Shown here in pieces: positions 18,016 to 26,331 of a DNA stretch of 64,000 nucleotides (position 1 is the stretch's first letter; every line of letters begins with the position of its first letter). The translations under genes were made by a program, and so were the position numbers. Under the pieces are notes generated by a model. The model searched no databases and was not told where the DNA came from. It saw only the letters and a list, made by a program, of their open reading frames with translations. Source of the DNA: a bacterium (GTDB lineage Bacteria > CLD3 > SB21); the NCBI GenBank assembly GCA_019695335.1, contig JAIBAF010000007.1, positions 21,428 through 85,427 on the forward strand, in the 5' to 3' direction.

Positions 18016-19815
18016 ATGGTTGTTGAATTCATTCGGAATTTCTGTATTATCGCTCATATCGATCACGGCAAATCCACGCTGGCAGACCGTTTGCTTGAAT
18101 TTACCCACACGATTAACAAACGGGAGATGGAAAACCAGGTACTCGACAACATGGATCTGGAAAAAGAACGCGGCATTACCATCAAAGCACATGCCATCCG
18201 GATGGAATATAAAGCCAAAGATAAAAACTCTTATGTTCTTAATTTGATTGACACTCCGGGACATGTGGATTTTACTTATGAAGTATCGCGCAGTCTTGCA
18301 GCTTGTGAAGGCGCTATTCTTGTGGTTGATGCATCGCAAGGCGTTGAAGCTCAGACGATCAGCAATTTATATCTCGCGATCGAAGCCGGATTACACATTA
18401 TTCCGGTTGTCAATAAAATCGACTTACCGAGCGCAGAGCCTGAACGCGTGTGCCAGGAAATCATTGATCTGATCGGATGCAACCGGGAAGAAATCGTTTT
18501 GGCCAGCGCCAAAGCCGGTATTGGCATAGAAGAAATTCTTGAAGAAATTGTAAAAACAATCCCGCATCCTAAAGGCGATGCTGCAAAGCCCTTACAAGCT
18601 CTGATTTTTGATTCGGTTTTCGATTCATTCAGAGGCGCTATTGCTTACGTACGCGTGTTTGAAGGTGAGTTGAATGAAGGCGACCGCATCAAATTCTTTT
18701 CCACCAATAAAAATCACCTCGCCGATGAAATTGGTTTCTTACGCCTTGATCGCGTAAAAACCGACAAACTGATGCCCGGGGAAGTCGGCTATATCGTCGG
18801 CAATATTCGTGAAATCAGCGACATTCGCGTCGGTGACACTATTACGAATACAGACAATCCTGCTGACGAACCGCTAGCCGGCTATAAAGACATCAAACCC
18901 ATGGTCTTCAGTGGTATTTATCCGACTAACAGCGATGACTTTGAAGAACTTCGATCCTCGCTTGAAAAACTCAAGCTGAATGATTCCTCGTTGATTTACG
19001 AACCGGAAACATCGGCAGCGTTAGGTTTTGGCTTCCGTTGCGGTTTTCTCGGATTGCTGCACATGGAAATCGTACAAGAACGTCTCGAGCGCGAATTCAA
19101 TATAAGCATGATCACAACTGTTCCCAATGTGCGCTATCGCGTCTTCAAAACGAACGGTGAAATGATTGAAGTCAGCAATCCGTCGACTATGCCGTCCGCC
19201 GGTGTTATCGAACATGTTGAAGAACCGTATATCAAAGCGCAAATCATCACCCCTTCTGAATTTATCGGCAACATCATGCAACTGGCGATGGAACGGCGCG
19301 GTATTTATATCAATACGCAATATATTTCCCCAACACGCGCTGATTTGAGTTTTGAATTTCCTTTGTCAGAAATTATTTTCGATTTTTATGACAAGTTAAA
19401 ATCATCGACACGTGGTTACGCTTCATTTGATTATGAATACGCCGGTTACAAAGACGGCGACCTGGTCAAACTTGACATTTTGATCAACAGCGATCCAGTT
19501 GATGCCTTTTCCAGCATTATTCACCGAGACAAAGCATACGAATGGGGCCGTAAACTCTGCGAAAAGCTTAAAGACCTGATTCCGCGTCAAATGTTTGAAG
19601 TCATAATTCAGGCGGCCATCGGAAGCAAAATTATCGCCCGCGACAGTATCCGGGCTATGCGCAAAGACGTAACCGCTAAATGTTATGGCGGAGATATTTC
19701 CCGTAAACGGAAATTGCTCGAACGCCAGAAAGAGGGTAAAAAACGCATGAAACAAGTTGGAAGCGTGGAAATTCCACAGGAAGCGTTTCTTGCCGTATTG
19801 AAAATTTCAGATTAA
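18016..19815 (+). CDS. lepA: Translation elongation factor 4 (LepA)
   Basis: This 599-residue GTPase has the usual LepA length. G1 is [13 protein letters not shown] (from residue 13), the switch region is [12 protein letters not shown]3 is DTPGHVDF and G4 is NKIDL. The LepA-specific C-terminal domain is present, with [20 protein letters not shown] near the end. EF4 binds ribosomes and promotes back-translocation or correct assembly of the initiation machinery under stress. The stop is one base before the next start, so cutA is in the same transcript. Confidence 0.97.
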   Translation: MVVEFIRNFCIIAHIDHGKSTLADRLLEFTHTINKREMENQVLDNMDLEKERGITIKAHAIRMEYKAKDKNSYVLNLIDTPGHVDFTYEVSRSLAACEGAILVVDASQGVEAQTISNLYLAIEAGLHIIPVVNKIDLPSAEPERVCQEIIDLIGCNREEIVLASAKAGIGIEEILEEIVKTIPHPKGDAAKPLQALIFDSVFDSFRGAIAYVRVFEGELNEGDRIKFFSTNKNHLADEIGFLRLDRVKTDKLMPGEVGYIVGNIREISDIRVGDTITNTDNPADEPLAGYKDIKPMVFSGIYPTNSDDFEELRSSLEKLKLNDSSLIYEPETSAALGFGFRCGFLGLLHMEIVQERLEREFNISMITTVPNVRYRVFKTNGEMIEVSNPSTMPSAGVIEHVEEPYIKAQIITPSEFIGNIMQLAMERRGIYINTQYISPTRADLSFEFPLSEIIFDFYDKLKSSTRGYASFDYEYAGYKDGDLVKLDILINSDPVDAFSSIIHRDKAYEWGRKLCEKLKDLIPRQMFEVIIQAAIGSKIIARDSIRAMRKDVTAKCYGGDISRKRKLLERQKEGKKRMKQVGSVEIPQEAFLAVLKISD

Positions 19816-19816
19816 A

Positions 19817-20152
19817 ATGAGCGGAACTTCCAATATAAATTCTATCGTAGTTTTGGTTACGATCGGCCGTGAAGACGAAGCAGCTAAACTGGCTAAAACT
19901 TTAGTCGATGAAAAATTAGCGGCATGTTGCAATGTGATCGAAAAAATCCGTTCGATCTACAGATGGGAAGGAAAAGTCTGCGATGAAAGCGAAACGCTTT
20001 TGATCATCAAAACGATTGGGAAGAACTACGATAGACTTGAAAAACGTATTAAAGAACTTCATAGCTACCAGATACCCGAAATCATAGCATTAGACATTAC
20101 TCAGGGATCCCCTGCCTACCTCGCATGGCTCGCCGAAAATTCTCAACTTTAA
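19817..20152 (+). CDS. cutA: Divalent-cation tolerance protein CutA
   Basis: This 111-residue protein matches CutA1 in size and motifs: TLVDEKLAACCNVIEKIRSIYRWEGKV (shown in part: LAACCNVIEKIRSIYRWEGK), ETLLIIKT and the C-terminal HSYQIPEIIAL. CutA forms very stable trimers and binds copper and other divalent ions; its physiological role is unsettled. It follows lepA with a one-base gap and overlaps the convergent polyprenyl synthase gene by four bases. Confidence 0.93.
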   Translation: MSGTSNINSIVVLVTIGREDEAAKLAKTLVDEKLAACCNVIEKIRSIYRWEGKVCDESETLLIIKTIGKNYDRLEKRIKELHSYQIPEIIALDITQGSPAYLAWLAENSQL

Positions 20153-21192
20153 GCAATGGCTAATTTTTTCTTCGGAGGTTCGGTCAATTTTTGATCGGCC
20201 ATTGACTCATAAACGCGTACAATTTTGCGCGCTTTTTGCGAAACCTGCTCGCATAATCCAGCCAGAACTACCAACGCCGAATCATTTGTTTCGTTCGCCG
20301 TAAAATACTTTAATTCTTTTTTGGCGGCATCAAGATGCTTTTGAATCTGTGCGATCATCGTTTTAAAAATGGAAAATGTACGCATCAGCTTCAACAAACT
20401 TATACGATTAGCTTCATTTAGATTCTGGATGTATTTTTTGATATCGGCTTTATTATTTTTTGGAACCGCATGGAGCAGTTCGATGATCGGTAAACTGAAA
20501 TACCCGTTTGCCAAATCGTTGTCCGAATCCTCTATCACTCCCAATAAATCTTCAAGATCGTCCACTAACTGATAGGCGATACCTAATTGATGTCCGAATG
20601 AACTCATACGCTGAATGGCCGTTTGATCGGCTGACGTCAAACGGATACCAATTGATGCCGCCATCGCAAAAAGTACCGCCGTTTTATTGGCAATAATTTC
20701 GAAATATTCTTTTGACGTAATGTCCCAGTTGTATTGTAATTTATTGGATGTAATTTCGCTGCGGATCATGAGCTGAATCGTATCTAAAAAATACTTTACA
20801 ACTTCGGCGGGCAAATGCTTGACCATTAAATTAATGCTCTCGGCAAGAAGATAATCGCCGGTTAAAATCGATTTTGAAATGCCGACTTCTTTCTGAGAAG
20901 TCAATCGGTTGCGCCGTGACTCCGTACGATCCAATACATCATCGTGAAACAACGACGCCAGATGAAAAAGTTCAATGGCTGCGGAACCGTATGCCAGCAC
21001 TTTGGTCTCGCTTTCCCCTAATTGTGCCGATGCTCCGACAATCATCGGACGTAGCCTTTTTCCCCCGCTATGCTGCGATTTCAAGAGTTCCTTGAGCGCG
21101 GCGCTACCCGTTCTTTCAAAAATCTCATGAATAACCAATTCTGTATCTTTGACCAACGCTTGTAGCCACGGAATGTGTTCAAAATTTTTCAT
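20149..21192 (-). CDS. Polyprenyl diphosphate synthase (all-trans)
   Basis: This is a 347-residue isoprenoid synthase. It has GGKRLRP (residues 43-49), the first Asp-rich motif in FHDDVLDRTESRR (D84, D85, D88) and the second in QLVDDLED (D211, D212, D215). It condenses IPP units onto an allylic diphosphate to make chains for quinones, carrier lipids or carotenoids. Chain length cannot be set by eye. A good ribosome site (AAAGGA) precedes the start, and the GbsR-like regulator gene lies 9 bases upstream, so the two form an operon. The C-terminal tail from about residue 300 is longer than in short-chain farnesyl synthases. Confidence 0.88.
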   Translation of the reverse strand: MKNFEHIPWLQALVKDTELVIHEIFERTGSAALKELLKSQHSGGKRLRPMIVGASAQLGESETKVLAYGSAAIELFHLASLFHDDVLDRTESRRNRLTSQKEVGISKSILTGDYLLAESINLMVKHLPAEVVKYFLDTIQLMIRSEITSNKLQYNWDITSKEYFEIIANKTAVLFAMAASIGIRLTSADQTAIQRMSSFGHQLGIAYQLVDDLEDLLGVIEDSDNDLANGYFSLPIIELLHAVPKNNKADIKKYIQNLNEANRISLLKLMRTFSIFKTMIAQIQKHLDAAKKELKYFTANETNDSALVVLAGLCEQVSQKARKIVRVYESMADQKLTEPPKKKLAIA

Positions 21193-21201
21193 GAATTTCC
21201 T

Positions 21202-21741
21202 TTATTTCCATTGAATCGGAATTTTTCGTAACGTGGACGATGTAACTTCTTCGCCTTGAATGAATCGTTCGAGAAGCACATTGACGGCTTCGGAAATTTT
21301 ATGCATATCATCGAGGCGCTTTAAAAAAACAGACGCTTTTTTACGGTCCACGGCATTCATCGATGATATGGACGAACGTAACAAATCCGAACTGCGGCTG
21401 ATCGTATCTAGTACGGGCTCAAGTTCGCGCTTTTTGCGTTCCCGTACAAAGTGGATGATCACTTTCCACATATCTTCGTCCAATTCATAATAATCTTTGC
21501 GATCGCCTTTGACGCGAACTTTTCGGATGATTCCCCATTCTTTTAAAGCACGGATATTCATGCTGACGTTCCCCCGGCTTATACCTAACTGCACGCTCAT
21601 GTCATCCAGTGTAAGCGGTTTGTCGCTTGCAAAAAGAAGTGCATACAGTTGACCCATGACCTTATTGATACCCCAGAACGAACCTACTTCACCCCATCGC
21701 TGGGTAAAATGTTCAACCGATTTTTCCAAGGCCTTGTTCAT
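21202..21741 (-). CDS. GbsR/MarR-family transcriptional regulator
   Basis: This 179-residue protein has a winged helix-turn-helix of the GbsR type. GVINKVMGQL-like FWGINKVMGQLYALLF comes first, then TLDDMSVQLGISRGNVSMN as the recognition helix and WGIIRKVRVKGDRKDYYEL as the wing. The C-terminal half is helical and likely dimerises. GbsR controls glycine-betaine genes in Bacillus, but homologues in FCB bacteria sit beside isoprenoid genes. Here it is 9 bases upstream of a polyprenyl synthase gene, which it may control together with itself. A palindrome lies just upstream of the gene. The ribosome site AAGGA is well placed. Confidence 0.85.
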   Translation of the reverse strand: MNKALEKSVEHFTQRWGEVGSFWGINKVMGQLYALLFASDKPLTLDDMSVQLGISRGNVSMNIRALKEWGIIRKVRVKGDRKDYYELDEDMWKVIIHFVRERKKRELEPVLDTISRSSDLLRSSISSMNAVDRKKASVFLKRLDDMHKISEAVNVLLERFIQGEEVTSSTLRKIPIQWK

Positions 21742-21772
21742 GTGTCCTTAAAAGGATTTAGTATAATTCTGT

Positions 21773-21800
21773 CAAAGTTTCAAAAAATTCTGAAACTTTG
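21773..21800. promoter_or_regulatory. Inverted repeat, likely operator of the GbsR-like regulator
   Basis: A perfect 10-base inverted repeat, CAAAGTTTCA and TGAAACTTTG, with an 8-base spacer, lies 32 bases upstream of the regulator gene. A minus-strand TATACT lies between it and the gene. The symmetry and position fit an autoregulatory site; binding is inferred. Confidence 0.55.
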
Positions 21801-21952
21801 ATGTGGCGACAATTTATGCGAATCGCCAAGAATTGTCAAGGAAAGAAGATTTAACTCGAAAATACTGAACCGCTAAGTTTATGAAATCATAAATTGCTTG
21901 AATACCAAAACAATTCTGGCTAATTTTGTTTACAAATTTCAAAGGAAAAGTC

Positions 21953-23062
21953 TTGTATTCTCACGAACATTTCATCCGGCAAACGCTGAAACTCGCTAAA
22001 AAAGCTGAAGGAAAGACGTTGACCAATCCCATGGTTGGGGCGGTTCTGGTATGTTTGCGCAATAATCAACGCCATATAATTGGCCAGGGCTTCCACAAAG
22101 GATATGGAAAACCGCACGCCGAAATCGAGGCTATCGAAGACGCCAAACGTAACGGATATTCTGATTTGTCCAATTGCACGTTGTATGTAAACCTGGAACC
22201 TTGTTGTCACTTTGGTAAGACGCCTCCATGTACTGACCGAATTTTATTGGAGAAAATTCCGCATGTTATTTTCGGAACGCTCGACCCGTTTAAGGAAGTA
22301 GCTGGAAAAGGCAAAAAAAAATTACTTGGAAACGGCGTGCAGGTTGAATTCGGGTTTCTTGAAGATGAATGCCGAGAATTGAATAAAGTGTTTTTCAAGC
22401 ATGTAACCTACAGTTTACCGTGGATTACTTTGAAAATGGCCCAATCGTTAGATGGCAAAATTGCAACCTTGAACGGCGATTCCCAATGGATCAGTTCGGA
22501 TTCATCACGCAAATTGGTTCACCGGTGGCGTACTGTTTATGACGCAGTGCTGGTCGGCGCCGATACCGTGCTGAAGGACAATCCTTCACTGAACGTCCGT
22601 TTGGTCCGCGGCCGTCACCCCAAAAGAATCATACTTGACGGACGACTGCGTCTTCCGGAAAAAGCGGCCGTTGTCCGCGATGCTCTGCGCAATCAAACTA
22701 TTATTTTAACGTCAGAATCTGCTTCGGCAAAGAAGATCAAACTTTTTCGTGATCGCGGCGTTAAAGTGTATACGTTTAAAACTAATGGGTACCGGATCAA
22801 TATCCGAAAGGCGCTGAAAAAAATTTTGTACGAAGAAAAAATCACATCTGTCTTGGTAGAAGGTGGCGCCATCGTACACGGCGAATTTCTGAAAGAAAAA
22901 TTAGCGGACGAAATCGCTGTCTTTATTGCACCTAAATTGATCGGCAATGGACGAACTGCAATTAATGCAAATTTAGCTGGAACCATCAACCGGTCGATTC
23001 TATTGAAAAGTGTCACCTACTCAAAATCGGGTGATGATATATTATTGCGCGCACGGTTATAA
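21953..23062 (+). CDS. ribD: Bifunctional riboflavin deaminase / reductase
   Basis: This is a 369-residue RibD. A TTG at 21953 is the preferred start because AAGGAAA lies 6-12 bases before it; another TTG 27 bases earlier is in frame. The zinc deaminase domain has HAEIEAI and the ligand motif EPCCHFGKTPPC. The reductase domain has PWITLKMAQSLDGKIA and VLVEGGAIVHGEFL. It performs deamination and side-chain reduction of the pyrimidine intermediate in riboflavin synthesis. No FMN riboswitch is visible in the upstream region, and the other rib genes are not in the window. Confidence 0.93.
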   Translation: MYSHEHFIRQTLKLAKKAEGKTLTNPMVGAVLVCLRNNQRHIIGQGFHKGYGKPHAEIEAIEDAKRNGYSDLSNCTLYVNLEPCCHFGKTPPCTDRILLEKIPHVIFGTLDPFKEVAGKGKKKLLGNGVQVEFGFLEDECRELNKVFFKHVTYSLPWITLKMAQSLDGKIATLNGDSQWISSDSSRKLVHRWRTVYDAVLVGADTVLKDNPSLNVRLVRGRHPKRIILDGRLRLPEKAAVVRDALRNQTIILTSESASAKKIKLFRDRGVKVYTFKTNGYRINIRKALKKILYEEKITSVLVEGGAIVHGEFLKEKLADEIAVFIAPKLIGNGRTAINANLAGTINRSILLKSVTYSKSGDDILLRARL

Positions 23063-23065
23063 CGT

Positions 23066-23719
23066 ATGGCATCGACAACATTCCATATAACCCTGGCTTT
23101 TTCGTACGGCTTCGCTATCGGTTTTGTAAACTCTATTCCCATCGGACCGATCAGCGTATCGATCATTGACACCAGTTTCCGCAAAGGTTTTTGGCAGGCA
23201 TTCACGATTGGATTAGGTGCGCTGGTAATTGATATCCTGTATTGTACGATTGGGGTGTTTGGTATTACTGTATTTCAATCGCAGATTGAAACCGTATTTT
23301 TACCCTTGGGCTTTCCGGTACTGACTTTCTTAGGCGGACGCCTGGTGTACATGGGCATCAAAGACCAGTCTCCGCAAACTTTTCATCCGCCAACTCACAA
23401 AGATATTACCAAAAATTTTTCGCTGGGATTTATTCTGTATTTGACGAATCCACTTGCCATCGGATTCTGGGTATTCGCATTAGGAGTCATTTTTTCATAT
23501 CAGCTCATTCGTCAGCAGATGCATGACCAGATTAGTTTTATCACAGGAATGGCCATCGGAACCACGCTCTGGTTTTTCCTGCTGGCTAAAATCGTGGCCT
23601 GGCGCCGCAAAACAATTTCGGAAGATACGATTCGAAAAATTTCAATAGGTACGGGCCTCATTTTAATCGCTTGCGGCTTGTATTTGGGTTATGAATATTT
23701 CAAAAAAATAGCATTATAA
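23066..23719 (+). CDS. LysE/RhtB-type exporter
   Basis: This 217-residue membrane protein has about six hydrophobic segments and the family opening GFVNSIPIGPISVSIIDTSFRKGF, here quoted in part as IPIGPISVSIIDTSFRKG. A second conserved element is FILYLTNPLAIGFW. LysE-type proteins export amino acids or related small molecules across the inner membrane. It starts three bases after ribD, so it is co-transcribed; the link to riboflavin is unclear. Confidence 0.82.
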   Translation: MASTTFHITLAFSYGFAIGFVNSIPIGPISVSIIDTSFRKGFWQAFTIGLGALVIDILYCTIGVFGITVFQSQIETVFLPLGFPVLTFLGGRLVYMGIKDQSPQTFHPPTHKDITKNFSLGFILYLTNPLAIGFWVFALGVIFSYQLIRQQMHDQISFITGMAIGTTLWFFLLAKIVAWRRKTISEDTIRKISIGTGLILIACGLYLGYEYFKKIAL

Positions 23720-23734
23720 ATTTCGACCAATCTT

Positions 23735-24382
23735 GTGATAAAAATCGAATTACTGATCTTTGATCTGGACGGGACACTGGTTGACTCCCTCAAGGATATT
23801 GCGCAGTCGGTGAATTTCACGCTACAACAGCTTGAAATTCAGTCGCTTCCTGAAAAACAAATTCAATCTTACGTTGGTGATGGAATCTCACTGTTACTTT
23901 CCCGGTGTCTGCAGACCCAGTGCGAACCCAATGAGTCTTTGCTGAAGGAAGCTTTGGGCATATACGAAAAGCATCATATGGATCATTGCCTGGATTATTC
24001 CAAATTGTATCCTGATGTTGAAGCCGTGTTGTCCCATTTTCAAAATAAAAATAAGATCATCATCAGCAATAAACCTGAAAATTTCACAAAAAAAGTTGTT
24101 CAAGGACTCGGCATTGCTCATTATTTCGACATCATTTTAGGCGGTGATAGCCTTCAAGAAAAAAAGCCAAGCCCCTTCCCTGTTTTATTTGCATTGAATA
24201 AGCTCCGAAAAGCGCCTCGTAGCGCTGTTATGATTGGTGACGGTCATCAGGATATTGCGTGCGGCAAAGCCGCTGGAATCTGGACATGCGGCGTCACCTA
24301 CGGCTTTCGTTCAAAAGATGCGGTTGCAGACGCTGATTTCATCGTTGATCAATTGAACAAAATTAAATCCATTTTTAACTGA
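23735..24382 (+). CDS. gph: HAD phosphatase, phosphoglycolate phosphatase-like
   Basis: This is a 215-residue HAD-superfamily phosphatase with a GTG start. Motif I is FDLDGTLVDS (catalytic Asp10), motif II is IISNKPENF, the motif III lysine is in KKPSPFPV and motif IV is MIGDGHQDIACG. The cap inserted after motif I is the alpha-helical type of Gph and PGMB enzymes. It most likely removes phosphate from 2-phosphoglycolate, but other small phosphate esters are possible. Confidence 0.82.
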   Translation: MIKIELLIFDLDGTLVDSLKDIAQSVNFTLQQLEIQSLPEKQIQSYVGDGISLLLSRCLQTQCEPNESLLKEALGIYEKHHMDHCLDYSKLYPDVEAVLSHFQNKNKIIISNKPENFTKKVVQGLGIAHYFDIILGGDSLQEKKPSPFPVLFALNKLRKAPRSAVMIGDGHQDIACGKAAGIWTCGVTYGFRSKDAVADADFIVDQLNKIKSIFN

Positions 24383-24392
24383 TAGAATCTAC

Positions 24393-25286
24393 ATGAATTC
24401 CGTCAACACCAAAGATATTTTAAAAAGAGTGCGCCGGATCGAAATTAAAACGCGCGGCTTGGTCAATAACGTTTTCAGCGGCGAATACCATACTGTTTTC
24501 AAAGGCCGGGGCATGTCATTTTCCGAAGTGCGTGAATATCAATTCGGGGACGAAATCCGGTTTATCGACTGGAATGTGTCAGCGCGTATGGAACGGCCAT
24601 ATGTAAAAATCTTCGAAGAAGAACGTGAACAAACGTTGATGATTCTCTTCGATGCCAGTGCATCGGGCAATTTTGGAACGTTCCGCCAGATGAAAAGAGA
24701 ATTAATGGTTGAAATGGCGGCTCTCGTCGCCTTCAGCGCAATTAAAAATAACGATAAAGTCGGATTGCTGATATTTACCGACCAGATTGAAAAATTCATT
24801 CCGCCAAAAAAAGGAAAATCCCATGTTTTACGATTGATCCGCGAAATCCTTGGATTTACACCCACTCATAAAGGCACGAATATCGGGGCCGCGCTGGAAT
24901 ATACCCGACACGTGCTGAACCGAAGGAGCATCGTATTTCTCATGAGCGATTTTGTTGACGATCAATTTGAAAAGCCGTTGCGTACCGTTGCCAAAAAACA
25001 CGACTTGATCGGTATTCGTGTATTTGACCGACGGGAAAGAGAAATACCGAATGTCGGGCTCATGACATTGCAAGATGAAGAATCGGGTGAAAGGATTGAC
25101 GTCGACACTACATCGACCGTTGTTAGAGAACACTTGAGAAAAAACGTACAAGAATGGACAAAAAAACAAGATACCCTTTTTCGTAAAAGCCGGGTCGATT
25201 TGATAGACGTCTCAACAGGCTCAGATTTTGTGGAATCCCTGATCCGGTTTTTTGAAACACGCGAAAAAAGAATGCGGCACGGCTAA
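24393..25286 (+). CDS. DUF58 (vWA-like) domain protein
   Basis: This is a 297-residue DUF58 protein. It has the hallmark YQFGDEIRFIDWNVSARM and then a von Willebrand A-like domain with ILFDASASGNFG, where a MIDAS-type Asp-x-Ser-x-Ser is partly kept (DASAS), plus MSDFVDD. DUF58 proteins usually sit with a MoxR AAA ATPase and vWA membrane proteins in a chaperone-like cluster for envelope or enzyme assembly. No MoxR gene is next to it here. It follows gph by 10 bases. Confidence 0.85.
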   Translation: MNSVNTKDILKRVRRIEIKTRGLVNNVFSGEYHTVFKGRGMSFSEVREYQFGDEIRFIDWNVSARMERPYVKIFEEEREQTLMILFDASASGNFGTFRQMKRELMVEMAALVAFSAIKNNDKVGLLIFTDQIEKFIPPKKGKSHVLRLIREILGFTPTHKGTNIGAALEYTRHVLNRRSIVFLMSDFVDDQFEKPLRTVAKKHDLIGIRVFDRREREIPNVGLMTLQDEESGERIDVDTTSTVVREHLRKNVQEWTKKQDTLFRKSRVDLIDVSTGSDFVESLIRFFETREKRMRHG

Positions 25287-25440
25287 CCCTCGGTTTCTAA
25301 TTTTTTCAATATTTTATGCAAAATAATCGTTGACTTAATCGATTAATTGTTTTAAGTTTACAAAAATAAATTCCTAGACTTGAATTTAGAATCAGATTGT
25401 GTAAAGTTCAACCCCACCTATCTAACTTACGAGGTATGAC

Positions 25441-26256
25441 GTGGATTTAGTCTATAACAGGGCGAGAGACTTGCGTGATAAAGTTGAATCCGTGATGTTA
25501 AAGAAAATCGAATGGCAAATTCTCTTCTCCGTGGATGGTAAACGTTCCGTGTCACAAATCGCCAATAAAGTCCAGCGCGATGAAAATTTTGTTGGACAGA
25601 TATTGCAATCGCTGGCTGGCAAACAGCTTGTCATCGGCGGCGGAGCTACAACTCCGGCTAAAGACAATGGGGTTGAAACCAAGAAAGCCGAAACCAAGAA
25701 AAAAGAGACTAAAAAAGAAGAACCCAAAGTCGAAAAAGTAAAAGAACCGGAACCGGTTAAAAAAGAAACCAAACCGGTTGTTGAAAAGAAGGCGGAAGCA
25801 TTCGATCTCCAGTCGGTAATGACGGAAGAACCTAAACCGACAGCTACACCGGTCGTGAAACAACCGGCGGCTTCGGCAGCAAAATCCGGCGGTAAAAAGA
25901 TTCTGGTTGTTGACGACAGTATTGTCATTCAAAAAATGGTCGAAATTGCGCTTGAAAACGAACAGTTCCAACTGAATGCGGCAATGAAAGGCGAAGATGC
26001 CGTTCGTTTAGCCAAAGAAAATCAACCGAGCTTGATCCTGTTGGATATCATGCTGCCGGATATGAGCGGACTGGACGTTATGAAAGCTATTCGCGCGCTC
26101 GGCGCTCCGTTTGATGCCGTGCCGATCGTTATTCTCAGCGGTAAAGATTCACCGCAAGATAAAGATGCGGCTTTAAATAACGGCGCGAACGATTTCCTTA
26201 CCAAGCCTTTTCACGATGAAGATCTTCTGGCTAAGGTGCATGAATACCTCGGATAA
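25441..26256 (+). CDS. Response regulator with N-terminal DUF4388-like domain and charged linker
   Basis: This 271-residue protein starts with GTG behind GAGG. Residues 1-65 form a small helical domain (QILFSVDGKRSVSQIANKV, FVGQILQSLAG) like the winged-helix tail found with DUF4388 or PatA proteins. Residues 75-150 are a Lys/Glu/Pro-rich, probably disordered linker. Residues 153-271 are a receiver domain: KILVVDDS (D158, D159), phospho-acceptor D202 in ILLDIMLPDMSG, and the late lysine in DFLTKPFH. There is no DNA-binding output domain. A terminator follows, then a triple Hpt-like protein, so a phosphorelay is plausible. Confidence 0.82.
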   Translation: MDLVYNRARDLRDKVESVMLKKIEWQILFSVDGKRSVSQIANKVQRDENFVGQILQSLAGKQLVIGGGATTPAKDNGVETKKAETKKKETKKEEPKVEKVKEPEPVKKETKPVVEKKAEAFDLQSVMTEEPKPTATPVVKQPAASAAKSGGKKILVVDDSIVIQKMVEIALENEQFQLNAAMKGEDAVRLAKENQPSLILLDIMLPDMSGLDVMKAIRALGAPFDAVPIVILSGKDSPQDKDAALNNGANDFLTKPFHDEDLLAKVHEYLG

Positions 26257-26283
26257 AACGATCAACGCATAATGAAATCGTAG

Positions 26284-26316
26284 AACCCTAAACGTTTCCG
26301 CTTAGGGTTTTTTTTT
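26284..26316 (+). terminator. Rho-independent terminator after the response regulator
   Basis: The stem AACCCTAAACG / CGCTTAGGGTT has a TTTC loop and is followed by nine T residues, 27 bases after the stop. Confidence 0.93.
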
Positions 26317-26331
26317 CTATTTGAATATTAT

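Noticed and set aside
21742..21952. Possible FMN riboswitch before ribD
   Set aside because: None of the conserved RFN blocks were found; the only structure is the palindrome assigned to the regulator gene.
25552..25971. Long Phe-rich antisense frame opposite the response regulator linker
   Set aside because: Arises from the Lys/Glu-rich linker codons read on the other strand.
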